In this document: positions 17,675-27,929 of the stretch, in pieces
Layout of the letters: every line of letters begins with the position of its first letter
How positions within the stretch are numbered: position 1 is the first letter of the stretch
Assembly (NCBI GenBank): GCA_009738435.1
Contig: CP046522.1
Span: forward strand, 2,635,249 to 2,699,248
Reading direction: 5' to 3'
Origin: Clostridium bovifaecis
GTDB taxonomy: Bacteria; Bacillota; Clostridia; Clostridiales; Clostridiaceae
DNA: 64,000 nucleotides
Notes under the pieces: generated by a model
Database searches by the model: none
What the model was told of the DNA's origin: nothing
The model's input: the letters and a program-made list of their open reading frames with translations, nothing else
Position numbers and translations under genes: made by a program

Positions 17675-18885
17675 ATGGATAACTTTAATGGGGAATTTAA
17701 GAAGGATGAATTTGTGGAGGTTAGTACTTGGAAGGAAGTTAACACTAATCCGAGCAGTTCTAGCACTAATAAAATAAAAAGAGGTATGAGTAAAAAAGTT
17801 CTTTCATATATAATGGTTGGAGTTTTGTGTACCTCTATTGGCGGCGCAGCATCTTCAGTTGCAACTATAAAATATTTAAACAGTAAAAATGTAGCTGCAT
17901 CAAGTTCAACACCATCAACTTCCAGTAAAACAGAAAGCAGCGCAATGAAAACTAGTTCAAATACAGTACCTCTTTCAGTGGCAAACATTGCAAAGCAGGT
18001 AGGTCCTGCTGTAGTAGGAGTTTCTACTAAAGTGTAACTTCTGTTGATATGTTTGGGTTTCCTGAGAGCGAGGAAGGCATGGGTTCTGGAATTATATTTA
18101 ATGAAGATGGATACATTCTAACTAATTATCATGTTGTAAATGGAGCTAAACAAATTACTGTTATTTTTAATAATGGAACAGAAGGCAAAGAAATACCAGC
18201 TAAGCTTGTAAACTATAATCCTTCTATGGATCTTGCTGTTATTAAACTGACTGAAAATGTGAAGGTGCCTGCCGTAGCTGAATTTGGAGATTCTGATAGC
18301 CTTCAAGTTGGAGATCCTGCAATAGCTATTGGTAACCCTCTTGGAAAGCAATTTTTAGGTACAGTGACTGCTGGAGTTATAAGCGCAGTTAACAGAGAAG
18401 TGTCTGTAGATGGACAAAAACAAAAGTATATCCAAACAGATGCTGCAATTAACCCTGGTAACAGCGGTGGAGCTTTGGTTAACACCTATGGCCAAGTAAT
18501 CGGAATAAACACTGCTAAAATCGGTGGAAGCCAAATAGAAGGACTTGGCTTTGCAATTCCAATTAATGCAGTTAAGCCTTTGATTGATAGCCTTACAAAG
18601 CCTATTTTGAAGATTGGTATTAGTGCATTAAATATAGATGAAAAGCTTTCTAAAGAACATGACATTCCAGTTGGAGTTTATATTCAACAAGTTGAAGGCT
18701 TCAGCCCTGCAGAAAAGGCTGGATTAATTCCTGGAGACGTAGTTATAAAATTTGATGGTAAGAAGGTTAAAACTGTTCAAGAAATAAATGAGTTAAAACA
18801 AAAACATAGTGCTGGAGACAGCGTACAGGTAGAAATCAATAGGGAAGGAAAGAATAAGACACTTACCCTTAAACTTGCAGAATAG
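17675..18885 (+). pseudogene. htrA: HtrA/DegP-type membrane serine protease, one frameshift
   Basis: Two frames form one gene. Frame 1 (17675-18037) has a cytoplasmic N-terminus, one membrane segment (KKVLSYIMVGVLCTSIGGAA) and a Ser-rich linker, ending at GVSTKV then TAA. Frame 2 (18049-18885) has the trypsin-like domain with NYHVV (His), MDLAVIKL (Asp) and NPGNSGGALV (Ser), then one PDZ domain (VGVYIQQV...PGDVVIKFDG). Adding a single base at about 18036 restores a protein of about 403 residues, the usual HtrA length. The product would degrade misfolded proteins outside the membrane. All catalytic residues are kept, so a sequencing error or a very recent mutation is likely. A GGGAGGGA site precedes the ATG. 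Confidence 0.8.
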
Positions 18886-18913
18886 AAATATTTTGCGAAG
18901 CAACTTAGTTCTA

Positions 18914-18964
18914 GTAACCAGTAAAGGATGTTTTGCATTAAGCAAAACATCCTTTACTGGTTAC
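18914..18964. repeat. Perfect 23-bp stem hairpin between htrA and the kinase gene
   Basis: GTAACCAGTAAAGGATGTTT and three more bases (18914-18936) pair perfectly with 18942-18964 around ATTAA. The outer part is the AGTAACC word found in other intergenic regions. TTTTGCGAAGCAA at 18891 and TTTTGCTTCGCAA near 18986 flank it. It may end both convergent genes, though no strong T tract follows. Its right part supplies the last codons of the kinase gene. Confidence 0.7.
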
Positions 18965-20503
18965 CGGTCACTGGTTACTAAAGAATTTTGCTTCGCAATT
19001 TTCTTATTTAAAGAAAAATAAAACTTCGCTCCTACTTCTGTGTTCTCTGCTCCAAAGTCACTATTGTGCAATTTTAATATATTTTTAACTATACTAAGTC
19101 CAAGTCCTGTTCCACCTAGACTTCTATTTCTAGACTTATCTATCTTATAAAATCTATCCCATATCTTTTTTAGTTCCTCTTCTTTAATATGTTCTCCTTC
19201 ATTTTCAATTTCAACAAAAACTTTATCATTTTTAATTAGAGTTCTTACATATATATTACCTTCATTTCTAGTATGCCTAATGGCGTTTGTAAGAAAGTTA
19301 GTTATCACTTCTTCAATTCTGTCTTCATCCCCTAATACCTCTAAATCTTCATCTACATTACTAATAATATTAAAGTTACTATTTACATCCTTGTCTGCTC
19401 TAATTCCTTCTAGTCTTTTTATGGTTTCATTAATAGTTCTGTCTAAGAAAAACTTACCCATATCTATCTTAAAAGTTCCTGATTCCAATTTTGATAGCTC
19501 TAACATATCAGAAACAAGGCTTCCCATCTTTTCAGCTTCATCTATTATTACATCCAGGTAATACTCTTTCTCTTCACCTTCTACAATATTATCCTTTATA
19601 CCTTCAGCATAACCTTCAATTAAGCTTATAGGAGTCTTTAACTCATGGGATACTGCTGCTACGAATTCCTTTCTCATGTTTTCTAGCTCTTTTTCCTTTT
19701 CAATATCCTTTTTTAGCTGCTCATTAGATTTTTTTAAGGATGACAGTGCAGTATTTAAATTATTAGATAAAAAGTTTAAGGTTTTAGCTAAATTCCCTAT
19801 TTCATCCTCTGTTTTTACTTCACATTCCTCTGAAAAGTCCAGCTTAGCCATTTTTAATGCCGCCTTATTAAGTTTTACTAATGGTTTTGAAATCATCTTT
19901 GAATATATGAAAGCAAGAACTAAAATAACAATTATAGCAGCTATATATATGTATATAGAATTCCTTCATAACTGCTGCAGCTTCATCTACAGGCTGCAAG
20001 GAAGAAACTGCAAATATTACTTTTGCAGGAGTATTATTAAAGGCTACAGGCACAATGGATACTATATTTTTAACATTATAGTAAGGGTCGTTGAATATAT
20101 AGGTTACAGTCTCTCCTTTTATCTGCATATCTATAAATGCCTTTGGATTAGATGTCCATTCCCCTACTATTGCTTTTATGATATTAATTCTATTTGAATC
20201 CTTTAACTTATCTTCCGAGTCAGTTGTATAGCTTAAAAGACCGTTGCTTTCTAAAATAACTATCTTTGCATTATTTTCTTCTTCAAAGTCTTTTATGCTG
20301 CTCAATGTCTTATTTAAGCTTCCAAAATTTCTTGTATAGCTTTTTTCAAAACTTTCTAGATTATGCTTTAGGTTATTAGTCTTTCTTTCTATATAAAAGT
20401 TTTGAAAGAATAGAGATTGAAATAATAGTTGTATGCTTATAAATGCTATAAAAAACCCAACTGTTATTATAAATAGCTTTAGAGCAATGCTTTTTTTCAT
20501 CAT
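18961..20503 (-). pseudogene. Sensor histidine kinase, one frameshift
   Basis: Frame 1 (19868-20503) gives the N-terminal membrane segment and an extracellular domain of about 140 residues. Frame 2 (18961-19896) gives HAMP (ISKPLVKLNKAALKMA), HisKA with phospho-acceptor SHELKTPISLIEGY, and HATPase with a DRFYKID region and GGTGLGLSIVK. They join through a second membrane helix, IAAIIVILVLAFIY, if the ATATAT run near 19948 is changed by two bases. The response regulator lies directly upstream with a 4-base overlap, so this is a classical two-component pair. The C-terminal end after KKIAKQN is encoded by an intergenic hairpin repeat rather than by kinase sequence. Confidence 0.8.
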
Positions 20504-21210
20504 CTCACCTCAAACTTATACCCGCTTCCTCTAACGGTAACTATGTAATCTGCTTTATGCTTTAGCTTTTCTCTAAGCCTTTTTACATGAGTATCTACAG
20601 TTCTAAGACCTCCATAATAATCAAATCCCCATACTTTATCTAAGATTACATCCCTGCTCAAAGATATTTCTTCATTATTAGCGAAAAATATCAGTAGATC
20701 ATATTCCTTTGGAGATAGTTGTATTTCTTCTCCATCTATTTTGACTTCATGGGAAAGCTGATTTATTTCAAGTCCGTTAAAATCTTTTATCCTTGTTTCA
20801 GTTTTAGCTTCTACACCGCTTCTTTTTAGAAGCGCCTTTGCCTTAGCAACTAGAACCTTAGGGCTAAAAGGCTTTGTTACATAATCATCTACTCCAAGTT
20901 CGTAACCAAGAAGCTTATCCTCTTCCTCACCTTTAGCTGTAAGCATTATTATAGGGATATCTGAAGACTTCCTTATTCTAGTACAAACTGTCCACCCATC
21001 CATGTAAGGCATCATTATGTCGAGTATAACTAAGTCTATCTTATTATTTTTAAATAAGTCTAAAGCTTTTACTCCATTCTCTCCTTCTAATATGTCGAAC
21101 CCACTGCTTTTAAAATAATCTCTTAAAAGCTTTCTCATTCGTTCTTCATCTTCTACTAATATATGGTACTCATTTATTCTACACACCCCTTTTTTAGTAA
21201 CCAGCGCCAT
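20500..21210 (-). CDS. OmpR/PhoB-type response regulator
   Basis: The receiver domain shows EDEE, the phospho-acceptor in DLVILDIMMP, the switch residues LTAK and the KPFSPKVL end. The C-terminal winged helix contains LSPKEYDLLIFFANN and RTVDTHVKRLREKL, then VRGSGYKFE. The natural start is probably the ATG at 21171-21173 behind GGGGTG, which would give MSTI then LVEDEE, but an AT repeat puts that ATG out of frame. The open frame therefore begins with about 13 residues that are not typical. It overlaps the kinase gene by 4 bases. The signal sensed is unknown. Confidence 0.85.
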   Translation of the reverse strand: MALVTKKGVCRINEYHILVEDEERMRKLLRDYFKSSGFDILEGENGVKALDLFKNNKIDLVILDIMMPYMDGWTVCTRIRKSSDIPIIMLTAKGEEEDKLLGYELGVDDYVTKPFSPKVLVAKAKALLKRSGVEAKTETRIKDFNGLEINQLSHEVKIDGEEIQLSPKEYDLLIFFANNEEISLSRDVILDKVWGFDYYGGLRTVDTHVKRLREKLKHKADYIVTVRGSGYKFEVR

Positions 21211-21271
21211 TAGCCAGCTCTTTAAGTACTAGGAATAAATCCCTAATTTCTAGTCGCTAATCCCTCTAAAT

Positions 21272-22198
21272 TTAAAACTTTAGCTCTTTCTTTAACTCTT
21301 TAGCTATGCTATTTAAACTTTCAGCTCGCATATCTTCTCTCAGTATTGGAATTTTATAATGTCTTTTTCTTTAAAAATATATTCAATTTCTTCTAAGTAT
21401 TTTTTCTCTGCTTCTTTTTTACTTGTCCAAAATTCATCTTGCATGTTCTCGGTAGAATTCTATTTATTATTAGGGTATCTAGGTATTTTATATGTCTCAA
21501 GCATAGCTACAGCTTTCTTAGTCTCTTCTACGGGAAGCTTTTCTGCATTTAAAACAAAGATAAAACTCATCTTCTCTTCATCTAATAGAATCCTTTTCGC
21601 TCTACTGATATTGTCATATCTTCTTTTTAATATTTTTATTACTGGATCTTCTTCTATTTCTTTTTTATCTTTCTTTCCAGCATTGTTAGCCATCTGCATT
21701 AAGAATAAGGCCTTCTCTCTTTTTTAATCAGGGTATCTAGCCAAGCCCCTAAAAGCTCTGGAAGAGATAAAAGCCTTACTGTATGCCCTGTAGGTGCTGT
21801 ATCAAAGATTATTTTATCATATTCATTTCATTAATTATTTCTACCATCTTATCAATAAAGCAGCCTCCTCTGTTCCTGGAGATATGGCTGCAGCATCAAT
21901 TTGCTTTTCTATTTCTTTTACTATAACTGTACTTACTACATTTTTTAAATTAGCTCTAACTTTATCCATATACTTTTTACACTCATTTTCAGAATTTATT
22001 TCAAGAGCATCTAAATTATCTCCAATATTTATTTTTTATCCCCTATCTTTTTCTCAAAAATATCTCCTGTAGAGTGAGCTGGGTCTGTAGAAACAATCAA
22101 GGTTTTATAACCAGTCTCTGCACAAACCTTGGCAAAGGCTGCCGAAAAGTAGTTTTACCGACTCCACCCTTACCTCCAAAGAAAGTTATCTTTTTCAT
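21272..22198 (-). pseudogene. ArsA/GET3-family ATPase, several frameshifts
   Basis: From the ATG at 22198 behind GGAGGG the minus strand reads MKKITFFGGKGGVGKTT, the deviant Walker A of ArsA/GET3 ATPases. Patched frames give KTLIVSTDPAHSTGDIF, then [31 protein letters not shown] and a C-terminus ending at TAA 21272-21274. About 300 residues are expected. Without an arsB pump nearby, this is more like the soluble ArsA-like ATPases of unknown cargo than an arsenite system. At least four frame changes are needed, so either real decay or poor sequence. Confidence 0.75.
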
Positions 22199-22326
22199 TA
22201 CTATCCCTCCAAATTATTCTTAATGATTTATTTTGACTCCCATTATTTTCAAAAACGTGTTTTAGTGGAAAACGGACAACAGATAACGGATAATAGTAAA
22301 TATCACCTTTCCACTTTCTACTTTTA

Positions 22327-22607
22327 TTATGCGTCTAAATCAAAGTCTCCCCATCTTTCCTGCCATACAGATTTTCTATCTAACATTCTCCTTTGCCACC
22401 CTTCTAAGTCCTGGGCTATGTATGGAAGTATTTCTAATGTGTTGTAGGTATTAGCCCTAATAGATCTGCAAAACATAATAAAAGAAAGTTATCCATTCAT
22501 TATGAGCTTCTTTCAAAGTATAGCCCTAGACTTTCTATTGAAGTCAGTAGCACCTTGAAAAAACAACTTTAGTCCTTCCATAAAACCCTTAATTTGCTTT
22601 CTTCCAT
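22327..22607 (-). pseudogene. Small partner protein of an ArsA-like ATPase, frameshifted
   Basis: Patched frames from the ATG at 22607 give a helical protein of about 93 residues with FFYYVLFADLLGLIP, TLEILPYIAQDLEGWQRRM and WQERWGDFDLDA. Short proteins with a similar LL.FADLLG...Y.LE.LPY pattern are often encoded beside ArsA-like ATPases, as here, 128 bases upstream on the same strand. That family link is from memory and tentative. At least two frame changes are needed. Confidence 0.45.
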
Positions 22608-22636
22608 CTGTATCCCCCCGTTTAATTACATTATGC

Positions 22637-22676
22637 TAATTAAGCTAATACAGGTTTCTCTGTATTAGCTTAATTA
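22637..22676. terminator. Perfect 17-bp hairpin after the cstA fragment
   Basis: TAATTAAGCTAATACAG and CTGTATTAGCTTAATTA pair perfectly around GTTTCT. It lies just downstream of the minus-strand cstA fragment and upstream of the small gene at 22607. It lacks a T tract, so terminator function is uncertain. Confidence 0.5.
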
Positions 22677-22751
22677 AATTAATATCCCTTATATCAGTTA
22701 GAGGTTAGAATGTTAGAGGTTAGAAAATCCAACCTCCTAAATTCTAACTAT

Positions 22752-23460
22752 CTAACGTGCTAACTTACTTTTTTCAGTTTGTTTGTTGTTCCCCAGGTGT
22801 TTCACTCCTTCTGCCATTAATACTAATGCTAAAACAAATAATACTGCCGCAATTAATATCAATAACCAGCTGTCACCAAAGGTAGGTATCTTAGTATAAA
22901 TTAACAAGATAAGTGCTACTAAAGTTACTGCGAACATGAAAATTATTGGTATAACTATCATCTTGAATTCTTTTCCTTGTTTCTTCAAGTAAACTGCCAC
23001 TGCTAGAAGAGCAAGAGCCGCTAGAAGCTGGTTAGCAGAACCAAAGATAGGCCATATCTTTGCCCATCCTTTAAATGTCAAAATCCCTCCAAGAATAACT
23101 GTTATTATTGTAGAAAATATTTGTTTGCTAATGGGCTTGTATTTACATCTTCTTCAGATCTTCTATTATCAAACATTTCTTGGAATATGAATCTTCCAAG
23201 TCTTGTTGCAGTATCTAAGGAAGTTAAAGCAAAAGCAGAAATAGCAAGAGCTGTAAAGTTTTTACCTGTCTCAAATGGAAGTCCAAAGCCTGTCATAAAA
23301 TCTCCAAGTCCATTTGAAAATACATTAACAGCACCTGGTTTTAATAACTCTTTTAATTTCAGCACCAATATAAGATGCTGTTATAATTGCAACTACTGCA
23401 AGTACACCTTCTATTAGCATAGCTCCATAACCAACTAGCTTAATATCTTTTTCACTATCA
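22752..23460 (-). pseudogene. cstA C-terminal part (carbon-starvation/peptide or pyruvate transporter)
   Basis: Three frames read through as DSEKDIKLVGYGAMLIEGVL, ITASYIGAE, LKPGAVNVFSNGLGDFM, AISAFALTSLDTATRLGRF, GWAKIWPIFGSANQLLAALAL and the final membrane helices, all diagnostic of the C-terminal half of CstA. These proteins import peptides or pyruvate. Frameshifts lie near 23090, 23365 and 23460. The fragment begins abruptly at about 23460; the N-terminus of the same family is found 770 bases upstream, with unrelated sequence between. Confidence 0.75.
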
Positions 23461-23488
23461 AGTTAAAAATTAGCATCTTGCCTATCTT

Positions 23489-23768
23489 CTAATGAAAGTA
23501 GTGTCCTAAAGCAGTTCCAACTCCTCCAACAATTGAAGTTGCTGCTACATTAGAAACAAGTTCAAATCCATCTTCAATTAAGCAAGACTACATCAGCAAG
23601 CTCATCCCCAACAGTAATGTCGCATTCAGTAGCTTCAAATGGTGTATTTGGAAAAACATCAAAATCAGTAACATTATTAGTTGCAATATTATATGAAACT
23701 GTAACAACAGCTAAATTTCTAAAGTTTCCATTGCAGCGTTTCTTAGCATCGTAATCGTCATATCCCAT
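23489..23768 (-). pseudogene. Small unknown protein, frameshifted, inside the broken cstA locus
   Basis: It starts at ATG behind GGAGGTGACGAT and reads MGYDDYDAKKRCNGNFRNLA, then FEATECDITVGDELADVVLL. Removing one A restores IEDGFELVSNVAATSIVGG and an end at TAG 23489-23491, giving about 92 residues. It has its own start and a good ribosome binding site, so it is a gene of its own rather than cstA. I do not recognise the family. Confidence 0.45.
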
Positions 23769-24027
23769 ATCGTCACCTCCTCCCTATCTAAACATATCCC
23801 GTTTGAAGTTTACTTCAACACATAGCTTGTCCATTCTTGTGAACAATTCAGGATATTCAAGGTCTTATCTTTTGTTCTCAATATCATAATATTAAAATTC
23901 TATAAAATTGCTACAAATTTTACAAAAAGATATGTCCTAGGAAATTGTCGATTTTCTAGGACATATTCTTAAGATACCAAAGGAAAGTTTTAAATAAATG
24001 TAAAATTTAACATTCACTTAAAACAAG

Positions 24028-24240
24028 CTAAAAAAATGGCGGTGTACTAACCCACAGCACTTTTGCTAAAGTCTTTCCCTGATTTGAAATATAATGGTTT
24101 GCTCTAGGTTTATAGTAAAAGCTTTCACCCTTCTTTGCTCTATACCTTTTGTTACCTATATTAATATATACAGTTCCAAATAACACATAACCAAATTCCT
24201 CTCCCTCATGTGGTTCATCTTCTTATATTCACCACCTGGC
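24028..24240 (-). pseudogene. Cupin-domain fragment (end of an HTH-cupin regulator)
   Basis: The minus strand reads LEPGGEYK, then EDEPHEGEEFGYVLFGTVYI, RAKKGESFYYKP, NHYISN and KVLWVSTPPFF then TAG. This is the C-terminal cupin of XRE/PuuR-type regulators, including the PHEGEEF.YVL metal-site pattern. The DNA-binding half is missing; the sequence switches to cstA at about 24240. One frame change is needed after GGEYK. Confidence 0.65.
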
Positions 24241-24491
24241 TCTAAAGTGGCAGCCAGCCAAAGATTGCTGCACCTATTGGTCCAACGATAGGGCCTGCAC
24301 CTGCGATTGAAGAAAAGTGGTGTCCAAGCAATACTGGTGCTTTTGCTGGAACATAGTCCACACCGTCTTCTCTTGTGTGAGCAGGTGTAGGTCTTTTAGG
24401 ATCAATACCCCATTTTCTGCAAAGCCATGCACCATAAGTAGCATAAGCACCTACAAAGGATTGTAACTAAAATAAGACCTATTGAACTCAT
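24231..24491 (-). pseudogene. cstA N-terminal part
   Basis: Starting at ATG 24489-24491 behind AAGGGGGC, the sequence reads [11 protein letters not shown], a frame change, then [60 protein letters not shown] and WLP. The [16 protein letters not shown] motif is the CstA signature. The reading then runs straight into the cupin fragment at the shared word CTGGCTGCCA. Together with 22752-23460 it accounts for the two ends of one transporter. Confidence 0.75.
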
Positions 24492-24508
24492 AAAAAAGCC
24501 CCCTTAAC

Positions 24509-25014
24509 TTAATTAATTATTTTTAAATAAAAACTTTTTTCCTTCCCTCCTTCTAAACTTGCTAATATATCCTGTGTTTCAGGATTAACAAAAATTAGTC
24601 TTACGTTTACCCATCCTTTAAAGCCTAGGGCAAAACTTTTGTGATACTTAAATCTTTGTATAGCTTTTATAGTGTCATAATCAGGATTATTATTGGAACT
24701 TATTATAAAAGTAATAATACTTGACATATGCTCATGTCTACATTCAATATAATCTTCTAAATTCTCGTCTAAGAATTTATGTATATACTTTAGAATTCTA
24801 AACTTGGCTGTTCTTCTAGTTCTTTATAAAAATATGTATTCATCATTCTTAAAAGCATAAATTTCTGCCTCTTAGTCAGCATGTACTTAGCTGTTCTCTG
24901 GTTAAACTCTCCATATACATCAAATTTAAAATTGCATATGGCCTTGTCATAATATACATTAAAATATGCTTTCAGACTCTCTGCCAATCTATCCTTATAC
25001 TCTGTCACTTCCAC
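24509..25014 (-). pseudogene. Unknown protein of about 165 residues, one frameshift
   Basis: The start is a GTG at 25014 behind AGGAGGTGGTG. Frame 1 reads VEVTEYKDRLAESLKAYFNV to EEQPSLEF. One extra base restores LKYIHKFLDENLEDYIECRH, then EHMSSIITFIISS and GFKGWVNVRLIFVNPET. The product would be soluble, mixed alpha/beta, with basic and aromatic residues. The family is not recognised. It lies directly upstream of the broken cstA start and may share its transcript. Confidence 0.5.
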
Positions 25015-25032
25015 AACACCACCTCCTACCAA

Positions 25033-25423
25033 GATGCATGAATTGTTATCAGCTAATACTACACCTCATTTTTGAAAACATTTGTAATGTTTAACTTAGC
25101 TCTTTAAATTTCTTTATGTATGCTTTATTATTAGATAGTTAAAGTAATAAAATTTTCTTCCTTATTGTTAAAATTTACCATATAATTATATTATATGAAA
25201 TATCCTTACAGTACTTAATAAGAAAATTGCAGTGCAATTTTTTTATAGTGCAGCAGTGGAGGCGCTAAGGCGTAAAGTGGAGAGATACTCTTAATTAGAA
25301 TTCTCAACTGCTAACTTTTTTCACTATTTTATATACTTTTTCTAAAATTTCATTAAATATTGTAGCATTTTCTTTAATGTACATAATAATATATGGTATA
25401 ATGACATTACAAAGACGTAATAT
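25033..25423. other. Intergenic region, no gene seen
   Basis: A+T-rich DNA between the divergent unknown gene and fbp. It holds low-complexity words such as GTGCAGCAGTGGAGGCGCTAA near 25248 and fragments of the foldback repeat. It should contain promoters for both directions; none stands out. Confidence 0.35.
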
Positions 25424-25548
25424 AAGAAAATTGCGATGCAATTTTCTTCTTAATCACTAGTCGCTATTGGATAAATCAATGATTCAGATGTTAGCGATTA
25501 GGGATTAGACTAGCGATTGCTTCTATAGCTGCGTCGCAAAATATTTCT
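25424..25548. repeat. Foldback repeat, family A short form
   Basis: The left end is the hairpin AAGAAAATTGC GAT GCAATTTTCTT. The middle has TAATCACTAGTCGCTA facing TAGCGATTAGGGATTAGA, and the right end is GCTGCGTCGCAAAATATTTC. The same unit occurs at 43815-43957 (inverted) and 48520-48659. It lies in the leader of fbp. Confidence 0.7.
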
Positions 25549-25580
25549 AAAGTGTACATAATTTTAAAAGGGGGATAATC

Positions 25581-27757
25581 ATGACCTTCTGTGACGAAAA
25601 TAATTTAGAGGTAATAAAAGAAGACTTAAGATACTTACAATTGCTTGCAAATCAATATCCTAATATATCTTCTGCTAGCACTGAAATTGTTAACTTACAG
25701 GCTATTTTAAATCTACCTAAAAGTACGGAGCACTTTATAAGTGAGTACATGGTGAATATGAGTCTTTCACTCATATGCTGAAAATGCCTCTGGGGTTATA
25801 AAGCGTAAAATAGATGATGTTTTCGGAAATTCTTTAAGAGAAAGCGAAAAAGCAGCACTTGCTACTCTTATCTATCCAGAACAGAAAATAGAGTTAATTA
25901 AAAATGCTGAAGAAGATTTGGAAGATTGGTATAAGATAAATCTTTATAGACTCATAGAACTTTGAGTTGTTTCTTCAAAATATACTATCAAAGGTTAGAA
26001 AATGTACATGGTGAATATGAGTCTTTCACTCATATGCTGAAAAATGCCTCTGGGGTTATAAAGCGTAAAATAGATGATGTTTTCGGAAATTCTTTAAGAG
26101 AAAGCGAAAAAGCAGCACTTGCTACTCTTATCTATTATCCAGAACAGAAAATAGAGTTAATTAAAAATGCTGAAGAAGATTTGGAAGATTGGTATAAGAT
26201 AAATCTTTATAGACATAGAACTTTGTAGAGTTGTTTCTTCAAAATATACTAGATCAAAGGTTAGAAAAGCTCTTCCTCAAGATTTTGCTTATATAATTGA
26301 AGAATTGCTTCATGAACATGATAGTACAATAAACAAGCATGAATACTATAATGGAATTATTTCCACTATTATTGATATTGATAGAGCTGGAGAATTTATA
26401 GTAGCCATTTCAAAGGTTATTCAAAGACTTGCTGTAGATAGACTTCATATTGTTGGAGATTGATATACAGTGGGGTAATCACGATATTCTATGGATGGGT
26501 GCTGCTGCTGGTTCCGAAGCTTGCATATGTAATGTTCTTAGAATCGCCTTAAGATATGCTAATTTATACACTATAGAAGATGGCTATGGAATAAATCTGC
26601 TTCCTCTTGCTACTTTCTCAACAGACTTTTATGGAGATGACCCATGTAAAAGTTTTATTCCTAGAACTATTGATAAAGAATTGAGTCCTAATGAACTTAC
26701 TTTAATCTCAAAAATGCATAAAGCTATAGCGATTATACAATTTAAGCTTGAGGGACAAATTATACAAAAGCACCCTGAATTTTTAATGGATGAACAGCTT
26801 CTATTAGATAAAATAGACTATGAAAAAGGTACAATCAGTTTAAATGGAGAAACTTATACTCTTAACGACACAAGTTTCCCAACTATTGATCCTAAAGAGC
26901 CTTATAAGTTGACTTCTCACGAGGAAGTGCTTATAAAAAAGCTAAGGCGTTCTTTTATTCGCAGTGAAAAGCTTCAGCGTCATATTCGTTTTTTTATACA
27001 AAAGGAAGCATGTATTTGATTTATAACTCTAACCTTCTTTACCACGGTTGTATACCTCTTAATGAAGATGGTTCTTTTAGAGAAGTAGACATTGACGGAG
27101 CCAAATACAAAGGTAAGGCTTTGTTAGACAAATTTGACCACCTTGCAAGAGAAGCCTTTTTCTTCAAAGATGGTTCTAAAGCAAAAGAGTATGGTATGAA
27201 CATGCTATGGTATCTATGGTGTGGTCCTAATTCTCCTGAGTTTGGAAAACAGAAAATGACTACCTTTGAACGATATTTTATAGATGATAAAAAAACACAT
27301 AGAAAAGAGAAATCCTTACTATAATATAGAGATGACGAAAAGGTAGTTACGAGCATTATAGAAGAATTTAATCTAGACCCAGATACTTCTCATATAATTA
27401 ATGGACATATTCCTGTAAAAACTAAAAAAGGTGAAAATCCAATTAAAGCCAATGGAAAGCTTTTAGTTATAGATGGAGGCTTCTGCAGAGCTTATCAACC
27501 TGAAACAGGTATTGCAGGATACACTCTAATTTATAATTCCTATGGTCTTTTACTAAGTTCTCACGAACCTTTCGAATCAACTAGAAAGGCTATAGAGGAA
27601 GAAAAGGATACTCTCCTCTACTGTAATTCTCGAGCATGTTGCTTCTAGAAAAAGAGTTGCTGATACAGATATAGGAAAGGATCTAAAAAGACAGATTAAA
27701 GACATTGAAATGCTTTTGATTGCTTATAGAAAAGGACTCATTAAGGAAATAAAATAA
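25581..27757 (+). pseudogene. fbp: Class III fructose-1,6-bisphosphatase, multiply disrupted
   Basis: From ATG behind AAAGGGGG the protein starts [20 protein letters not shown] and ends AYRKGLIKEIK. Long stretches match the class III enzyme of Firmicutes: [70 protein letters not shown]-like MTTFERYF and [20 protein letters not shown]. The enzyme makes fructose-6-phosphate in gluconeogenesis. Damage includes a 259-bp tandem duplication, frameshifts near 25745, 27010, 27325 and 27640, and loss of about 20 codons after HIVGD, where the DRGPGPD metal-site motif should be. The gene as written cannot give an active enzyme. Confidence 0.85.
25745..26268 (+). repeat. Tandem duplication of about 259 bp within fbp
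   Basis: Copy A (25745-26003) and copy B (26004-26268) encode the same HGEYESFTH...YRHRTL segment. They differ only by short gaps: one A in an A run, TAT in CTATTATCC, and a few bases around CATAGAACTTTG and ACTAGATC. Differences limited to indels look more like read errors than like evolution. Confidence 0.8.
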
Positions 27758-27883
27758 TCAAGTTAGGAGTTAGTATGTTAGCGTAAAGATTAAGGTAAGT
27801 TTGCAGCACAGTACTAACTAGCGCAAAAGCGCTCTAACTTATTAGATGGTTTGATAATGCTCCAAAAGAGCATTCAAAAAAAC

Positions 27884-27928
27884 GCCGCTGTGTGAGTTGT
27901 ATCCCCTCTCCACAGCGGCAATTTTTAT
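27884..27928. terminator. Bidirectional terminator after fbp
   Basis: GCCGCTGTG (27884-27892) pairs with CACAGCGGC (27911-27919) around an 18-base loop. AATTTTTAT follows on the plus strand and GTTTTTTTG on the minus strand. It serves both fbp and the convergent hydrolase gene. Confidence 0.8.
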
Positions 27929-27929
27929 A

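Noticed and set aside
21272..22198. Arsenic resistance operon, suggested by the ArsA-like Walker A.
   Set aside because: No arsB, arsC, arsD or ArsR gene is near, and the small neighbouring gene fits soluble ArsA-like ATPases of other function.
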